Below, piece after piece: positions 34,842-46,322 of a DNA stretch of 64,000 nt. The stretch is taken from the NCBI GenBank assembly GCA_020809705.1, contig CP085827.1:6138001-6202000 (forward strand). The letters are read 5' to 3'. Origin of the DNA: Calonectria ilicicola. Taxonomy: Eukaryota > Ascomycota > Sordariomycetes > Hypocreales > Nectriaceae. A model generated the notes under the pieces. That model saw only the letters and a program-made list of their open reading frames with translations, searched no databases and was not told the origin of the DNA. Every line of letters starts with the position of its first letter. Position 1 is the first letter of the stretch. Both the position numbers and the translations under genes were made by a program.

Positions 34842-36629
34842 ACTGTTAGGTTCCAACCTTGAGGGGATGAAGATAGGTATCGAAGAAGAGAGAAATTTAT
34901 GAATGCAAGAGGCTCTATCAGGGATGGATGAGCAGTGAGGTCAAAATTATATTGGGCTCTTCTACAAAGACAATGAATTATTTTATACTCCAACATGATA
35001 TTTATTTACTTATTTGATTATTCCCATTTCAAAACGACCCTTTCCCGGGTGCAGTATGGACCCGAGAGTCCGTACAAGACTCCACGTCGAGTTGCGCCTG
35101 CGCCTATTGTGGGGACAATACGGCAAGATTGACTGCAATAGCCGATTTCATACGAAAATTGGGTTTCGGAAAAAGTCGATTTCGAGATAGCCGAAATGGC
35201 GGACCAACCATAACACCAAGAAAGAAATGTGTGCATTTAAACTATACCAGCTAGTTGTGTTGTGCAAAGGAAGACCAAGCTAAGTTACTGCAGTTAATGT
35301 TTCGGGAAGTGGCGCGGAGTGGGTCGAGTCTAGCTCCCGCGTCTCAATGTGTGGATCCTCAAGTCCCGACACGCGCCCAGGTCGAGTTGTGTGACCAATT
35401 GGAAGATGAATTTTGGAGGCATTATGCATAGAAATTCCGATTACTCCCTTCTCGGATTCTCGTATCGTCCATTCACTCTCGGGGTCGGGCGGTCAAATCT
35501 GTCCGCAGGTTCACGCGCAGATTCATCCTGACCCTGGCCACCAATCACCACGACGCCAGCAGATAGCACCGCCATTTGGATCTGGACCGTGCACCTCACA
35601 AACTGGCGGATTAGTTGTAATGCCCCAACCATGGCAAAGTCCAAAAATTCCCCCTCTACTCACCCGATCTTCCTATCTTATTATTTTCGTTTATCGCAAG
35701 GTACCCCCCCACCCCTTCCAAAAAAAAAATATATTATGTTGCATTTAGCGGCGTTGTGACCCCTCGGCGCCTCTGCTAACACGAACCGTTACAGGAAGAG
35801 TGTTATGGTTCTGGTAATAGCTTCAGAAGGATATATAAGGGATATATTGATCATAGCAATTTTAATAGGGTATCTGATGTTCATGTTACATTTTGCAACC
35901 TAGTGATTTTACCTTCGGTTTGACTACTGGGTAGGTCGATTGAGGTCATAACAATGGGCATCCTCACTGTGGCTCAGGATCTTTAGTCAACGCACAGCAC
36001 CCGATGTCAGCGTGTGCATGCAGTTTACGAAGAAAAGTAAGACAGTTTTTGTCTAGACATAAATTTCTTCCCTCTTTTACACCCAGACACAGTAATAAGT
36101 GCCATGGAAGCTTTTGGTGACAATGGACGCGCTTTTAAAGCTGCATTTCTTCTGTTCCGCCCGGATCCACCGTGCCGGCTCTGTACTAAATTGATACGTA
36201 GGTCTGACCCGGATGTCTTGATTGAGATAAAATGATATATTGTCCCAGGTGAATAAGTTTGATCAAATCACACTTCGATCGTTCCTCTGCCCGCATTCTT
36301 CGATATGATTAATCCTTCGGAAAAGCAGGTATATACCAAGATTTAAAATCCGAGACACTCTAGGGTAGATCTAGGTTGAAGAGGACATGAATACCTTCAG
36401 AGTTAATAAAACAAACGAAAATGAGCAGTCAAAAAGTCATATTCGGAGCTAATATCCAAGGACAGATTGTGTGGAAATGAATGTTTTTGTTGCCTGCTCG
36501 CTATTCACAATAGTCAACACACTGGTGAATTCTCACGTGCCAATTTAAGTAGTCTCAATCTCTTAGGGCATCCAACTTTTCGCATCCGGCGTGCCACAGA
36601 TTGGCACAAACTATAGTCAAAATAATTCC
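34842..36629. other. Intergenic with one dispersed repeat
   Basis: P450 promoter, then AT-rich sequence. Repeat copy D1 lies at about 35811-35915. No intact gene; the GMC pseudogene begins at 36630. Confidence 0.55.
35811..35915 (+). repeat. Dispersed TATA-containing repeat, copy D1
   Basis: About 105 nt similar (roughly three quarters identical by eye) to 49401-49505. Landmarks are CTTCAGAAGG, TATATAAGGG, ATTGATC and TTTAATAG. Origin unknown. Confidence 0.6.
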
Positions 36630-36869
36630 CTAAAGGTCACGTAGGATATCCACTGTAGCCTTCTCGCTCAACATAAAGGTACCTAGGACGGGTAACTCAC
36701 CCGGCTGCAAGGGCCAGGCAGAACCATCCACGACGCGGAGATTACGAACACCCCTTACACAAAACTTAGAATCCAACACGGCAAGTGGATCACCATCCGT
36801 TTCAATAGCAGCAGTGCCAGAAGTGTGGTGACCGTGGGCTTAAGCACGATGAAAATGCCTCTAGAAGTC
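36630..36869 (-). pseudogene. GMC oxidoreductase, C-terminal fragment
   Basis: The minus strand reads the C-terminal signature of glucose-methanol-choline oxidoreductases: GHHTSGTAAI (with the active-site His), LAVLDSKFCVRGVRNLRVVD, then FMLSEKATVDIL and a stop at 36632-36630. Upstream in the same frame are two nonsense codons, TAA at 36842-36840 and TAG at 36863-36861, both reachable from a Gln codon by one C-to-T change. Nothing of the FAD-binding part remains; a solo LTR starts 25 nt further on. A flavin alcohol oxidase or dehydrogenase before it decayed. Confidence 0.85.
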
Positions 36870-36894
36870 ATTCGTACATTATTCGTACATTCGA

Positions 36895-37037
36895 TGTTGG
36901 AAATGTCTCGCACGCTCCAAGCGAGGCTTATGTAACAAGAGACAAACCCAAGGGATGAAGATCTCTTATAGCTCCCTTCACACAGAACACTTTTTCTTTA
37001 GACAACACACACAATACAATACATCACAAGTCTAACA
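36895..37037 (-). mobile_element. Solo LTR-like element, copy 2 (143 nt)
   Basis: Reverse complement of 30949-31091, same length, about 95% identical by eye. On the minus strand it runs TGTTAG...CCAACA. AGTCATTC occurs directly after it (37038) and again 21 nt before it (36867-36874), so a target duplication plus short filler is possible but not proven. Confidence 0.75.
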
Positions 37038-37270
37038 AGTCATTCTTGCAAGCTGGGTTAAGCCTGCAATAGCTGTGGCGGCGGTAGCCTTGCATCAGCA
37101 GGTTTGAGTCGATAAAAATCTAATTTTCTCACTTTTAGAATTAAATCTGTGCACTTTAATATAGGTGTTTTCTTTTTCCAATTATATATTATTATTATGT
37201 AGATTAGTTAGTTGGGCATTTGAGCAATTGTTCATTTGCACTTTTGAGGAAGTGGCTCTAATGTGCGACC

Positions 37271-37658
37271 GTGTGATCGCGAGTTCTAGCAAAAAATGCA
37301 CAACAAATTATGCAGATACTTAGGTTAGCGTATTTTTTGGCAGGTACCGCTACCAGCCGAGCCGGAAGACCACTGTAGCCCGCTGGAAGGAGCCCACTGA
37401 AGCTTGCTGGAGCCCACTGGAAGAAGCCCACTGGGGCCTGCTGGAGCCCGCTGGAGCACTAAAATACCCAGTGTGCAATTTTTGTTAGGTGTTTTGCATC
37501 CGGCAAAATTAGCACAAGAATTTAAGGTAGCTATTCCAGTATATCTTTAATTATGCTATTACGTTACTTTATACGTGAGGATCTTATCTTGAATAGGAAA
37601 GGTGCTTGTTTTCTGTGTTGAGCACAGAAACAAAATTTGCCGGAACTCGCGATCACAC
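37271..37658. mobile_element. MITE-like element with 16-nt perfect terminal inverted repeats
   Basis: GTGTGATCGCGAGTTC at 37271-37286 is exactly mirrored by GAACTCGCGATCACAC at 37643-37658. The similarity continues imperfectly inward (GCAAA on both sides). The 388-nt interior has no ORF but contains a GC-rich tandem repeat. A non-autonomous DNA transposon is the simplest reading. The flanks do not show a clear target-site duplication. Confidence 0.75.
37370..37463 (+). repeat. Short tandem repeat AGCCC(A/G)CTGG
   Basis: Inside the TIR element. AGCCCACTGG/AGCCCGCTGG-type units alternate with spacers such as AAGA and GGCCTGCTGG, giving a higher-order period of about 34 nt and a GC-rich island in AT-rich surroundings. 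Confidence 0.75.
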
Positions 37659-37696
37659 CCTTATTAATCCAGTAGACTACAGCACACCTTAAAGGT

Positions 37697-37913
37697 TGTA
37701 CTCCATCTACCTTTTTTCACCATCTTTTGGCCAAATTAAATTATAAATAAATAAATATTATATAAATAAAGTAAATGAGTAATTTATATCTAGGGTTTAT
37801 TATTATTTATTTATTTTCCCTCTCCTACTATCAGATTGATTTCCTTGGGTGGTTGAGTTCTATGCTGCTAAAGGTGACGTCAAAGGGGCACAATCTTTCA
37901 AGGGGTGTATTGT
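37697..37913 (+). repeat. Long direct repeat, copy 1
   Basis: About 217 nt matching 40771-40992 in the same orientation. Shared blocks are TCTACCTTTT, an AT-rich ATATTATATAAATAAA core, TATCAG.TTGAT, and the end AATCTTTCAAGGGGTGTATTGTA. The two ends look weakly inverted (CCCCT inside each), suggesting a MITE. Confidence 0.75.
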
Positions 37914-38550
37914 ACGTCTGTACAACGCGGCAGACTACAGCACGGCATCCTTTTGAATCAAATACTACCAGTGCAAGGTTACGCCAGCCTCAATATAACT
38001 ATATCCCGCCATCAACAGGGTCACCGCTGTTAAATAGGTCAGATTGTTTAGATGAACCACGGTGCAATTGATAGAGAAAAAAAGCCAAATATTAGGGTAC
38101 CGTGGAACAATCACCGCAATGCCATTTGCTATTTGTGAGTGCCGACGTAGTCATCTCATCTCACCAGCAATGCAAAAAGGACATTGTAAAGGAGATATCA
38201 TGTATGACAAAGTTGATTGTAAACTGTAAAGTCTATGATTGATTTTGAACGCATAAAAAAATGGACTATTATACAACCCTTCGGCGGGGATGCCACCCGT
38301 CTGCCCACTCTATGCTCTATCACAGGCAAACATGAGACGAATACAACGCCCCCAAAGCCCCAAAAGGTCACGTTCCCAGACCATCTGGATTATCTGGACT
38401 GCCCCTCGAGCCGTATACCGCCCGCTTCTATATGCAAGTGGAACAGCAGCACACTCCACAGGCCCAGCTCTTGGGCTCTGTCGGGCCGCAGCTCACATGA
38501 ACCACTCCCTCTACCCAACCACCACACTTTTTCTTATCTCAAAATCACAT

Positions 38551-39784
38551 TTAAGCAGAGATCTCTACGCCTCCAGTTGCCCCGAGAGCTTTCTTCAAAT
38601 CGCCTGGAAGAGCTTTTATTAGCCATGATCTGTGGATAGTGGTGGTGGAGTTTCAGTAATGGTGGGTGGGGGTACGTACCATAGATGGCGAACTGGCCGG
38701 CGGTAAGGGTACCGACCATGAAGAGACGGGCACCAATACCAGTGTAGGAACCCTTGATTCCGAGCTCCTTGGCAATCTTGATAAGACGGGAGGTGGTGCC
38801 CTCACCAGGAAGACCCTTGGTCTTGTTGATCTTGGAGAGCATAGTGTCGGCGGGCTGGGAGACGATGGCGGCAGCGAAACCAGCGATCAAACCGGAGCCA
38901 AGGTTGGCAACAGTCTGCATGCCATCGGAGAGGTCCTTCTTGGGGAACTGGCGGAAGACGGCCTCAGAGACCTTCTCGTAGACGACAAACTTGGCCATGG
39001 TGTAGGGGATCCTATTGTATGGTTAGAGGCGCGAAATTCATACGGAAAACAGGCCAAACTTACTGCTTGAACAGAATGGGTCCGAAACCGGCGTAGAAAG
39101 CACCAACACCCTCGTTCTTGAGCATCTTGGTGAAACCGCCAATGAGACCGTTGGCATAGGTAGGCTCAGAGACGAGACGGATACGGGTGGCCTCAAGAGG
39201 GCAGAGAGCGATATCGGCGAAGAACTCGGCGGTAGCGGAAGAGGCAAGGTAGACAGCGGTGCGGTTCTGGGAAGCAGTCTCGTAGCCGAGGATGTTGATG
39301 GACTGCTGCTTGAAGAATTCATAACCACCGAACTTCAGGGCACCCTGGAGGAAGTAACCGGCGAAGGTGGGGCCGGCACCAGTGAGGAGGGCACCAGCAC
39401 CTTCATTCTGGACGACCTGGCGGAAACCACCAAGGAGACCGCGGTTGTAGGTAACGGGATCGAGCTGGATACGGGTCTTGACACTAGAGGGAGAGGCAAG
39501 ATTAGCTTTGTGCGTGGGTGAAGGTGAGGGTTTTGCTCTTATCCGCCACTGCCGAAAGATTTGCGCATGGCGATTCGGACACGTTTCGAAGTTGCGCCAG
39601 CGCCCAAACAGCAATTGGAGGAAGAGAGGCGTCGCCCAGAGACGGAAAATACATACACATCGACGGGGGTAAGGCCACCGTGGGTGACGGAACAGCAGAC
39701 GGCACCAGCGAGGGCGAATCGGGAGTAGAGAGCGAGACCGGTGAGCTTCTTGGGCTCTTCGGCCTTGACCTGAGCAGCAGCCAT
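38551..39784 (-). CDS. Mitochondrial phosphate carrier (Mir1 type)
   Basis: Exons 39784-39657, 39483-39064, 39011-38680 and 38603-38551 (933 nt, 310 aa). Three repeats of the mitochondrial carrier family are present. Each first helix carries PxDxxKxR or its variant: [14 protein letters not shown] (formed across intron 1), [11 protein letters not shown], and [12 protein letters not shown]. The sequence between them ([39 protein letters not shown]) is that of the phosphate carrier. It imports inorganic phosphate with a proton across the inner mitochondrial membrane for ATP synthesis. The last exon is only 17 codons ([16 protein letters not shown]), as in relatives. Intact housekeeping gene; length normal. 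Confidence 0.96.
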
Positions 39785-42437
39785 TGCGAAGGAGGAGAAA
39801 GTCGATTGAGACAAAGGACTGAGTGGAGGGAGAGTCCGAATTGAGGAGATTCGGACGGGCGGGCGACGAAGTGTCTAGAGGTTGAGGAGGAGAAGGGGAA
39901 GGGAAGAAAAAGTTTTTGAACTCCTGGAGGTGAGTTCTTTTCGGTCTGGCTTGGGAGCTAAGGGAAAATAATGGCTCCTTGTCTGGGCGGTCGGGAATAC
40001 TCGGATAATCGGCGCCGGCGTCCGCACAGACCGGGCCAAGGGGCCTGGGGAGCAAACTGCGCTGGGCCAGCGATAGCGCATTTCTGGCACTGTCTGCTTT
40101 GCGCGGTACCCCACTGGCCACTGATTGAGGAAGACAACCAGGCTTGTGTTACAACGAAACAGTTCGCTCGTTTCCGCTACCCAACAAACAGGTCGCTCAG
40201 CTAGAAAGCAGTGCTGTTGGCCCAAATTAAGACACTCGCTCGCACGCAATCACGGCTCAGAATCTCCATCACCTACGTCTCCACAAATAACCGTCAATCT
40301 TGCTGAACAATACTGCCACCCAATGAGAGAAGAAGAAAAGATTGATGAGTGACCAAAAAAATTAAAAATACAAATAAAAGAAAAGGGAGAGAAAATATCT
40401 TTCTAGTTAAGCCTGAGCGTGCAAGCAAGCAAAGCACCCAACCTCCGCAAGCCCCTCTAGCCAAAACACTCGCTCTCTCCATCTCTCACGCACACACCCA
40501 GTCCGACAATTTTTCCTCGGCACGGGGCCCACCATTCACCAGGCCATGCTCACCAACGTGCCTGGCCCTCTGGTTGGCGGCGTCGGCTTTGCGGCCACGG
40601 GATTGGCCAGAGTAAACTCGCTCTACTTGTATGTGCAACTTCGGGCCTTCAACCCGGTGAGATAAGCTCCTCCGCGCTGCGTCTCGGCTTCTCCCCGGGC
40701 GCATCATAGAAGCAGAAATGCCGCCCTGTGGCCTACATGCCCAGCACCCCGAATCCCGCAGCCATACCGTAACCCCTCTACCTTTTCCCACCATCTTCCA
40801 ACCAAATTTTAAATAAAATAATATTATATAAATAAACTAAATAAGTAATTTATGTATAGATTTTACTGTTATTTATTTATTTATTTATTTTCTTTCCTTT
40901 AGTATCAGGTTGATATCTTTGGGAACGCTGAGTTCCATACTGGTCGAGGTACGGAAGTCACAGTGGGACAATCTTTCAAGGGGTGTATTGTAAGCTTTGA
41001 CTGCTTTAGCCCCGCGAGATGCGCAACCCAACCCACCTTGCCCCCCGCCAATCTAAGATCATGGCAGATTTCTGCCTTGACCAAGCGCATCCTACCCCCT
41101 GCGGGTCGTGGCTCAATTGACCAAACAGAAGCAGGGCATTGTGACTAGGAAATCCCAGTCATTATATCATGTTTTTTTAATCCAAGTAAGCTGCGAACTA
41201 GGAACAATGGCGAAGCGGCCCAGGCCGCCTTTCTCGGTACAATACGAGGCGATCATACTGCCATACAGCGTGAGCTCTGCCGAATGCCCGATTCAGTCGC
41301 CGCACTCGGGATAGGCATTCCCCTGCACAATATATTCCCGCACCTATTCTTTCCATTTAAAAAGACCCCCTACTTATCAACCCATGACCGAATTGTGCAC
41401 GCATCCTGGCACTCCCTGCATACTCGCAAGTACTTCAGGGTAGATAGCATGACAATTGCACCACCCAAATCTTGATCAATACCCTGAACGCGATGTGAAC
41501 TCTAGAAGTTCAACCTATGGTAATTAAGTACATTATGGGCTAAATTTAATCCTCCGGCCTTCCAAAACGGCAGTTGTTGGAAATGCTTCCTCCTGATCAT
41601 TCTACATAGGGAAACTCTCTAAAGTTGAGGCTTATCGACTCGCCCTTACCACTAAGACGGTGCCCGCATTGTTTAACCAACACTCACTTTCTCTCAAAGA
41701 CTTGGTATTAGGCAAATTGGCAGAGACGAAGTGGTGTAACATACCAGTGAAATGGTTGAGGCGTCAAGTACGCCCAAGGCATACGTTTAGCTTGATTGAC
41801 AATTATTTGGGTTAATGCGTATTGGGCGAACGAACCTGGGGGAATTAATTAGTATTATATGGTTATTTAATACAGTGAAATGAAATCGGGTACGGAGCTG
41901 AGGCATATGATAGCACCGATTGGCGATGGCCTGGGATGAGGCCTGGAATGAGGCCTTGGGCAAATCGGAAGTCAATATAGTAGCAGTACAGACTCATATG
42001 GCACTGCGTAGCAGAACCATCTAAACTTTTTATTAAAACTGAGAAAAATTTACTCTTTGAATTTAATTGATGTACCCTCATGTTGTCAACCCCATTGGTG
42101 ATTGCACGTTGCGTTAGGGAATCATGATTACACTGCAGAGTTGAGACAACTTGCTATTTGGAGTTACATAGTGTGCACTGATTACTAGTCTGATTAGGGA
42201 AAGCCATGGCCAATAAAGTGAAGAATAATAGATTCTTGGGTATTTATCTATAAAAGCAGGCCACTGAATGCTCTATGATTGTCGAAGAAAAAAAATAGGA
42301 AACCGTCTATCTTGACGCCTAACGCCATTGCTTAATTTAGTCAATATTTCAATGCGAACGAAGCCGCATTCAGGCACGTGGTTGCAAATTGTCCGCCTCC
42401 TGTGGTGGACTTATGGATCAATAGGAAGCACACTCGC
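39785..42437. other. Intergenic, holds long direct repeat copy 2
   Basis: Phosphate-carrier promoter region (GC-rich, CT tracts to about 40770), then repeat copy 2 (40771-40992), then unremarkable sequence. Short ORFs only. Confidence 0.55.
40771..40992 (+). repeat. Long direct repeat, copy 2
   Basis: Second copy of the 37697-37913 sequence, about 3 kb away. Contains a TTTA microsatellite (about 40872-40890) that is shorter in copy 1. Confidence 0.75.
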
Positions 42438-42734
42438 TCATCGACTTTGGTGACTTGATTGGCCAGCTTGGCGAAACTTCTCATCCCATCCTGCGACATA
42501 GTCGGCTTGCTGAAAGTATCCACGGTTGGTGCTAGTGCCGTCCACGTAGAAGCGCTCAGCGGGGTTTGGCGTGTTGATCCAGGTACCAAAAGTGCCACTG
42601 GGGGCCTGGCCGCTTGACCTGCTAGGGTAACCAGTGTAGCTGGTGTAGCCAGAACTATAAAACGACATAATCAGTGATTAACCCTTTTGTGAGGAGAGTA
42701 AGATAACCTACCTGTTGCTAGAGGGAGAGGTCAT
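42438..42734 (-). CDS. Small Tyr/Ser/Gly-rich protein, 79 aa, unknown
   Basis: Two exons, 42734-42712 and 42654-42438 (240 nt including stop), across a 57-nt GT-AG intron that splits a Ser codon. The product starts MTSPSSNSSGYTSYTGYPS, has a central GTFGTWINTPNPAERFYVDG block, and ends in QAGQSSHQSR. No signal peptide, Cys or membrane helix; probably cytosolic. No family recognised. Evidence for a real gene: an in-frame intron directly after the ATG, a TATATATA element on the minus strand near 42962-42953, and a long A/C-rich leader without competing ATGs close to the start. These are features of strongly expressed small fungal genes, for instance conidiation or stress genes (inference). Confidence 0.6.
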
Positions 42735-42949
42735 ATTTTTTGTTATTCGAATGTGATTTGTGACTTGAGGTGGTGGTTGTTGTCGTTATCCGTGTCTCGA
42801 GCAACTGTCACTTATTTTGGGAGTGTGGATGTTGGTTGCTGAGCTTAAGAATTGTGAAGATAGGCCGAAGAAAACAAAACTTGTTGTGGTATTGTGTGGA
42901 TGCAGGTGTAGGTGTGTGGTAGAATTTCAAGTCGAGTTATTTGGCAATG

Positions 42950-42968
42950 TTAGATATATATAGCTATA
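42950..42968 (-). promoter_or_regulatory. TATA-box candidate for the 79-aa protein gene
   Basis: TATATATATC on the minus strand about 220 nt before the ATG at 42734, followed by C/A-rich leader sequence. Confidence 0.45.
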
Positions 42969-45399
42969 CTATTAGGTGCAACTGCACAGGAGCGCAAAGT
43001 CGATTTTCTCATCGCTGTCTGAAGAAGTGTAAAAAAAAATTCCACGAGGGGCGCAGGTTGGGGCGCGTTGCGATCGCCGCCAGTCAATTAGCGGCACGGT
43101 TGTGTGGTGCGCAAATGAGCAGGCGGCGATGCCCCGGAACCCGCCATTATGGGAAAAATAAGAAAAGGGAAAAACCTTGCATCGGGTATTCTGACAGTGG
43201 GAACTCCAGTCAAAGGTGGCCGCAATCAAATTGTCGTCGCCATAAACTGGCGCAAGCTAAGTCTACACCAGGCTGGGGGCCAAAACTCCGTCAGACGGTC
43301 CAAGGCGGATGGGCATGGTGGGCGGTGACTGGTTGACAACCGCTGGTCTGATCTTTTTGTTCACCCCCTAGCGTGCACTGCACCAGCGCAGAATTGCTTT
43401 GCACGACATGCAGTGAATGCGGCGAGGTGGGGGAACGCTTTTGCGAGAACTGGAAATGTATTTTCGGGGATACGCACTGGATACAATTGCGCAGGGGCGG
43501 GACAGGTATGGTTGCGCGATTAGACCCGCGTCGTGGTCACGAGCAGAATAATGGGAGGGGAGTTTGATTGGATGCTTGCCACAAATGATTCGCCACTCGC
43601 CTGGTTGGGCTGAGGAACCAGGGTGCGGTCAAGGAGTTAGCTGGAGGAAAAGCCAAACGGGCCAGCCAGCCAGCTAATTCGTGCAAGTCGCAGTCACACA
43701 GTGGTTGTCGTGGCTGTAGTTCACCCTGTTTCAGGTACGGCCTCCACCCAATTGTCCCCTCTCTAGAGTGTGGCTATGGCCTTTGGAAATTCCATTCCAT
43801 TGCTTCCTTGGCACCGTGGGTAATTGAGGCCACAGATGAATTTACAATTGTTTTTCTTGTTATTTCCGGCCAATTTCTTATTCTGCACCACAATCTAATT
43901 TTCAATCTTGGCATTCTGTGTCAGCTTCGTCTTACTTTGCATCATAAGATGGTGGGCGAAAAGAGAAACGAGCCATCGGCCTGCGACACATACAGATGGT
44001 CATGCGCCAGACCAGTTTCAGGAACAATTTCCAAATACAATAAAAATGGGAGTTTTCGCCGAGCGAGGGGCTGGGGTTGCAGTCTATCTTGAGTCAACCC
44101 GAAGTCGTTTGGGGGAGCACGACTTGAGTTGCAGGACGAAAAAAAAACATGACGGGTTCATGGTGGTCGCTACGAACGCCACCTTGATTGAGGTCTGCGG
44201 GGTCCCTTTTTCCCCTTTGGCCCCCCGGTGATTGGCGGTGGAGGCGGAGTCAGCAGTGAGTGGCACAAATCTCAAATTTGCGATACTTTGCGCACTTCGA
44301 ACCTCGGTGTGGAGTGGCGCAGCCAGGGCGGTTGTTTCTGAGTTGTTTCTGAGTTGTAGTTAAAAAGAATTTGGGTTCAAATCACAGGTTGCATGAGAAA
44401 TGATATGAACATGATACCGCGAGGTGCTGTGTATAATAAACAATGACCAAGTTTTCGTGCAAGAGAAAGTATAATATCACGTATTTTGAGCACCAGATGA
44501 ATATTTGGTTAAGAAACGCGCTTGTGCCAGGCAGCGTTGTTACATTGTTACTTTTGGAGCAGCCGCATATCCGACAGGGCCCAGATGTATGGGTGGATAT
44601 CAGATGTCGCTAACAAAGTGTGCTAGTTCGCCTAGGTGAGGTCAGGTTCAAAACCGTTTTCAGTGTCCAATTTTAACAAAACATGGAGACAATTGACTTT
44701 GAGTTGAATAAATGAATCTTTTAATTTATTATGACTTTTAATAGAATAAATTTGATATTATATATATGTTGCATGGGAATATGACCTTTTGCAATTATTA
44801 ACTGTAAAGATGTGGGACCAAGAGGACCAATCAAGCACGCATACCGAATGTGTACTAGCGCAAGACGCTATAGGGCAAGGACGCCCACAACAGTATCATG
44901 TAGTGAGCGCAGGCGAACGGTTCTACGGTTCGTCAAGTTGAAGTCTTGGTAATAAGAACAGAGGTCTATTGCGGTCCCATTCGTGCTTCACCCCAGTCGT
45001 GAATCCAGTTCGTTACATTAACGAGTGCGTGCATTGAGGTACAGCCCATGTGAAGTTGTGTCTGTAATATCTCAACACTACATAAATGCACCCAAATTTC
45101 TCACCGCGATACGGTACGATTTGGCTAAAAGTTGGAATATAATAAATTTATATACTGAATAAATAAAATTTTGAATATGTAATAATTTGGGCCGGCAGTG
45201 AAGGAGTTGTGGTTACGTACATTATAGAAGTCGGATACGTATCCGACATAGAGAACGGGTTTTGAAAACACTCCGATAGGGGGTTTTAGGGCGCAGTGAG
45301 GGTACAAGTGCCGCCAATGGTCAACATGCCAAGCAAGTAGTTTTCCCCCTGAGCGCTAATTGCGATTCATTCCATTCTTGCGGATAAATTAGAAATGAA

Positions 45400-45558
45400 T
45401 TTTGGTAAATCGTGGGCTCGACCGAGAGGGAGCTCCAAAGCCGCAACCACAAGTAGCAGATAGAACTTAGTTTGGCCATATGATTTGCCCAACCAAGATA
45501 CAATAAACTTAATCCTCTGTACAACACAATCTTGATGCCCTCATGAAAACTTAGATAG
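45400..45558 (-). repeat. Dispersed repeat, copy B
   Basis: Inverted relative to copies A (22902-23048) and C (55411-55476). The longest of the three, sharing the full length of A. Confidence 0.75.
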
Positions 45559-46322
45559 TGTTGGTAACACAAGTCGGAGTGGCCCTGTGTGGTCACGTGA
45601 ACTGGGCTACCGGGGTGTTTGCACGCGTAGCTAGACTAGCTAGAAAGAACAACAACAAGTCATAATCACAAAAACAGTAGCTACAAAGCAACGTGAATGT
45701 GGCTATAGCCCGAGCCTACCCACAGATAGTCGTACTTAAGGTGGTTTCCCTTGCCAAGACCGTGAACCCCAAAATCAGAAATGAATACTTTAGCCTTTAT
45801 GGCGCTTTTGCGATCTAAGTGTGCGACTGCTGCTACATGTAGATGTGCATTGTTTTGTCCCCAATCCCAACAAATTTTGGTAGCGTAAAACCTTTAGTTA
45901 ATCCGAAATACGATGCTAGTCAGCTGCATGCTGCTCGTCACAGTTGACCACGAATGTTGCCCGTTCTGGAGAAGTAGGTCAGTGGATTTTCCACTGTACA
46001 CACATTAGTTATTAACACAACTCGGCGGCGATCATTGCCATTTTATTGAGCCGTTTAATCTTGGTTGCAAATTAGGATTCCACGTTGTCAGTAGGCCAAA
46101 CTCGCCACCAGCGTAATGCCTCTCTGGAATTCTTGCAATGAAATCCCGTCACGAAAGATAGTGGAAATATGACGTGGTTTCCCTCAATATATTCTTAAAC
46201 ACAAGAAGGGGATAGTTGTTTATTCCTTGACAGAAGTAGACATCAACCTCAATAAAGATGTGCCAATAATCGCTAATTTTAACGTTCATCAAGTTCAATG
46301 TGTTTAAATTCAGCTCTAGATG

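Larger units (their letters stand above)
36870..38550. other. Repeat-rich, gene-free zone
   Basis: Holds solo LTR copy 2, the 388-nt TIR element with its internal GC-rich repeats, and long-repeat copy 1, almost end to end. From 37914 to 38550 no feature is recognised; the last part is the phosphate-carrier 3' side. Confidence 0.65.
42735..46322. other. 3.6-kb intergenic, holds repeat copy B
   Basis: Promoter of the small gene, a GC-richer zone (43000-44300) with shadow-like ORFs, then AT-rich DNA. Dispersed repeat copy B lies at 45400-45558. No gene or RNA recognised. Confidence 0.55.
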
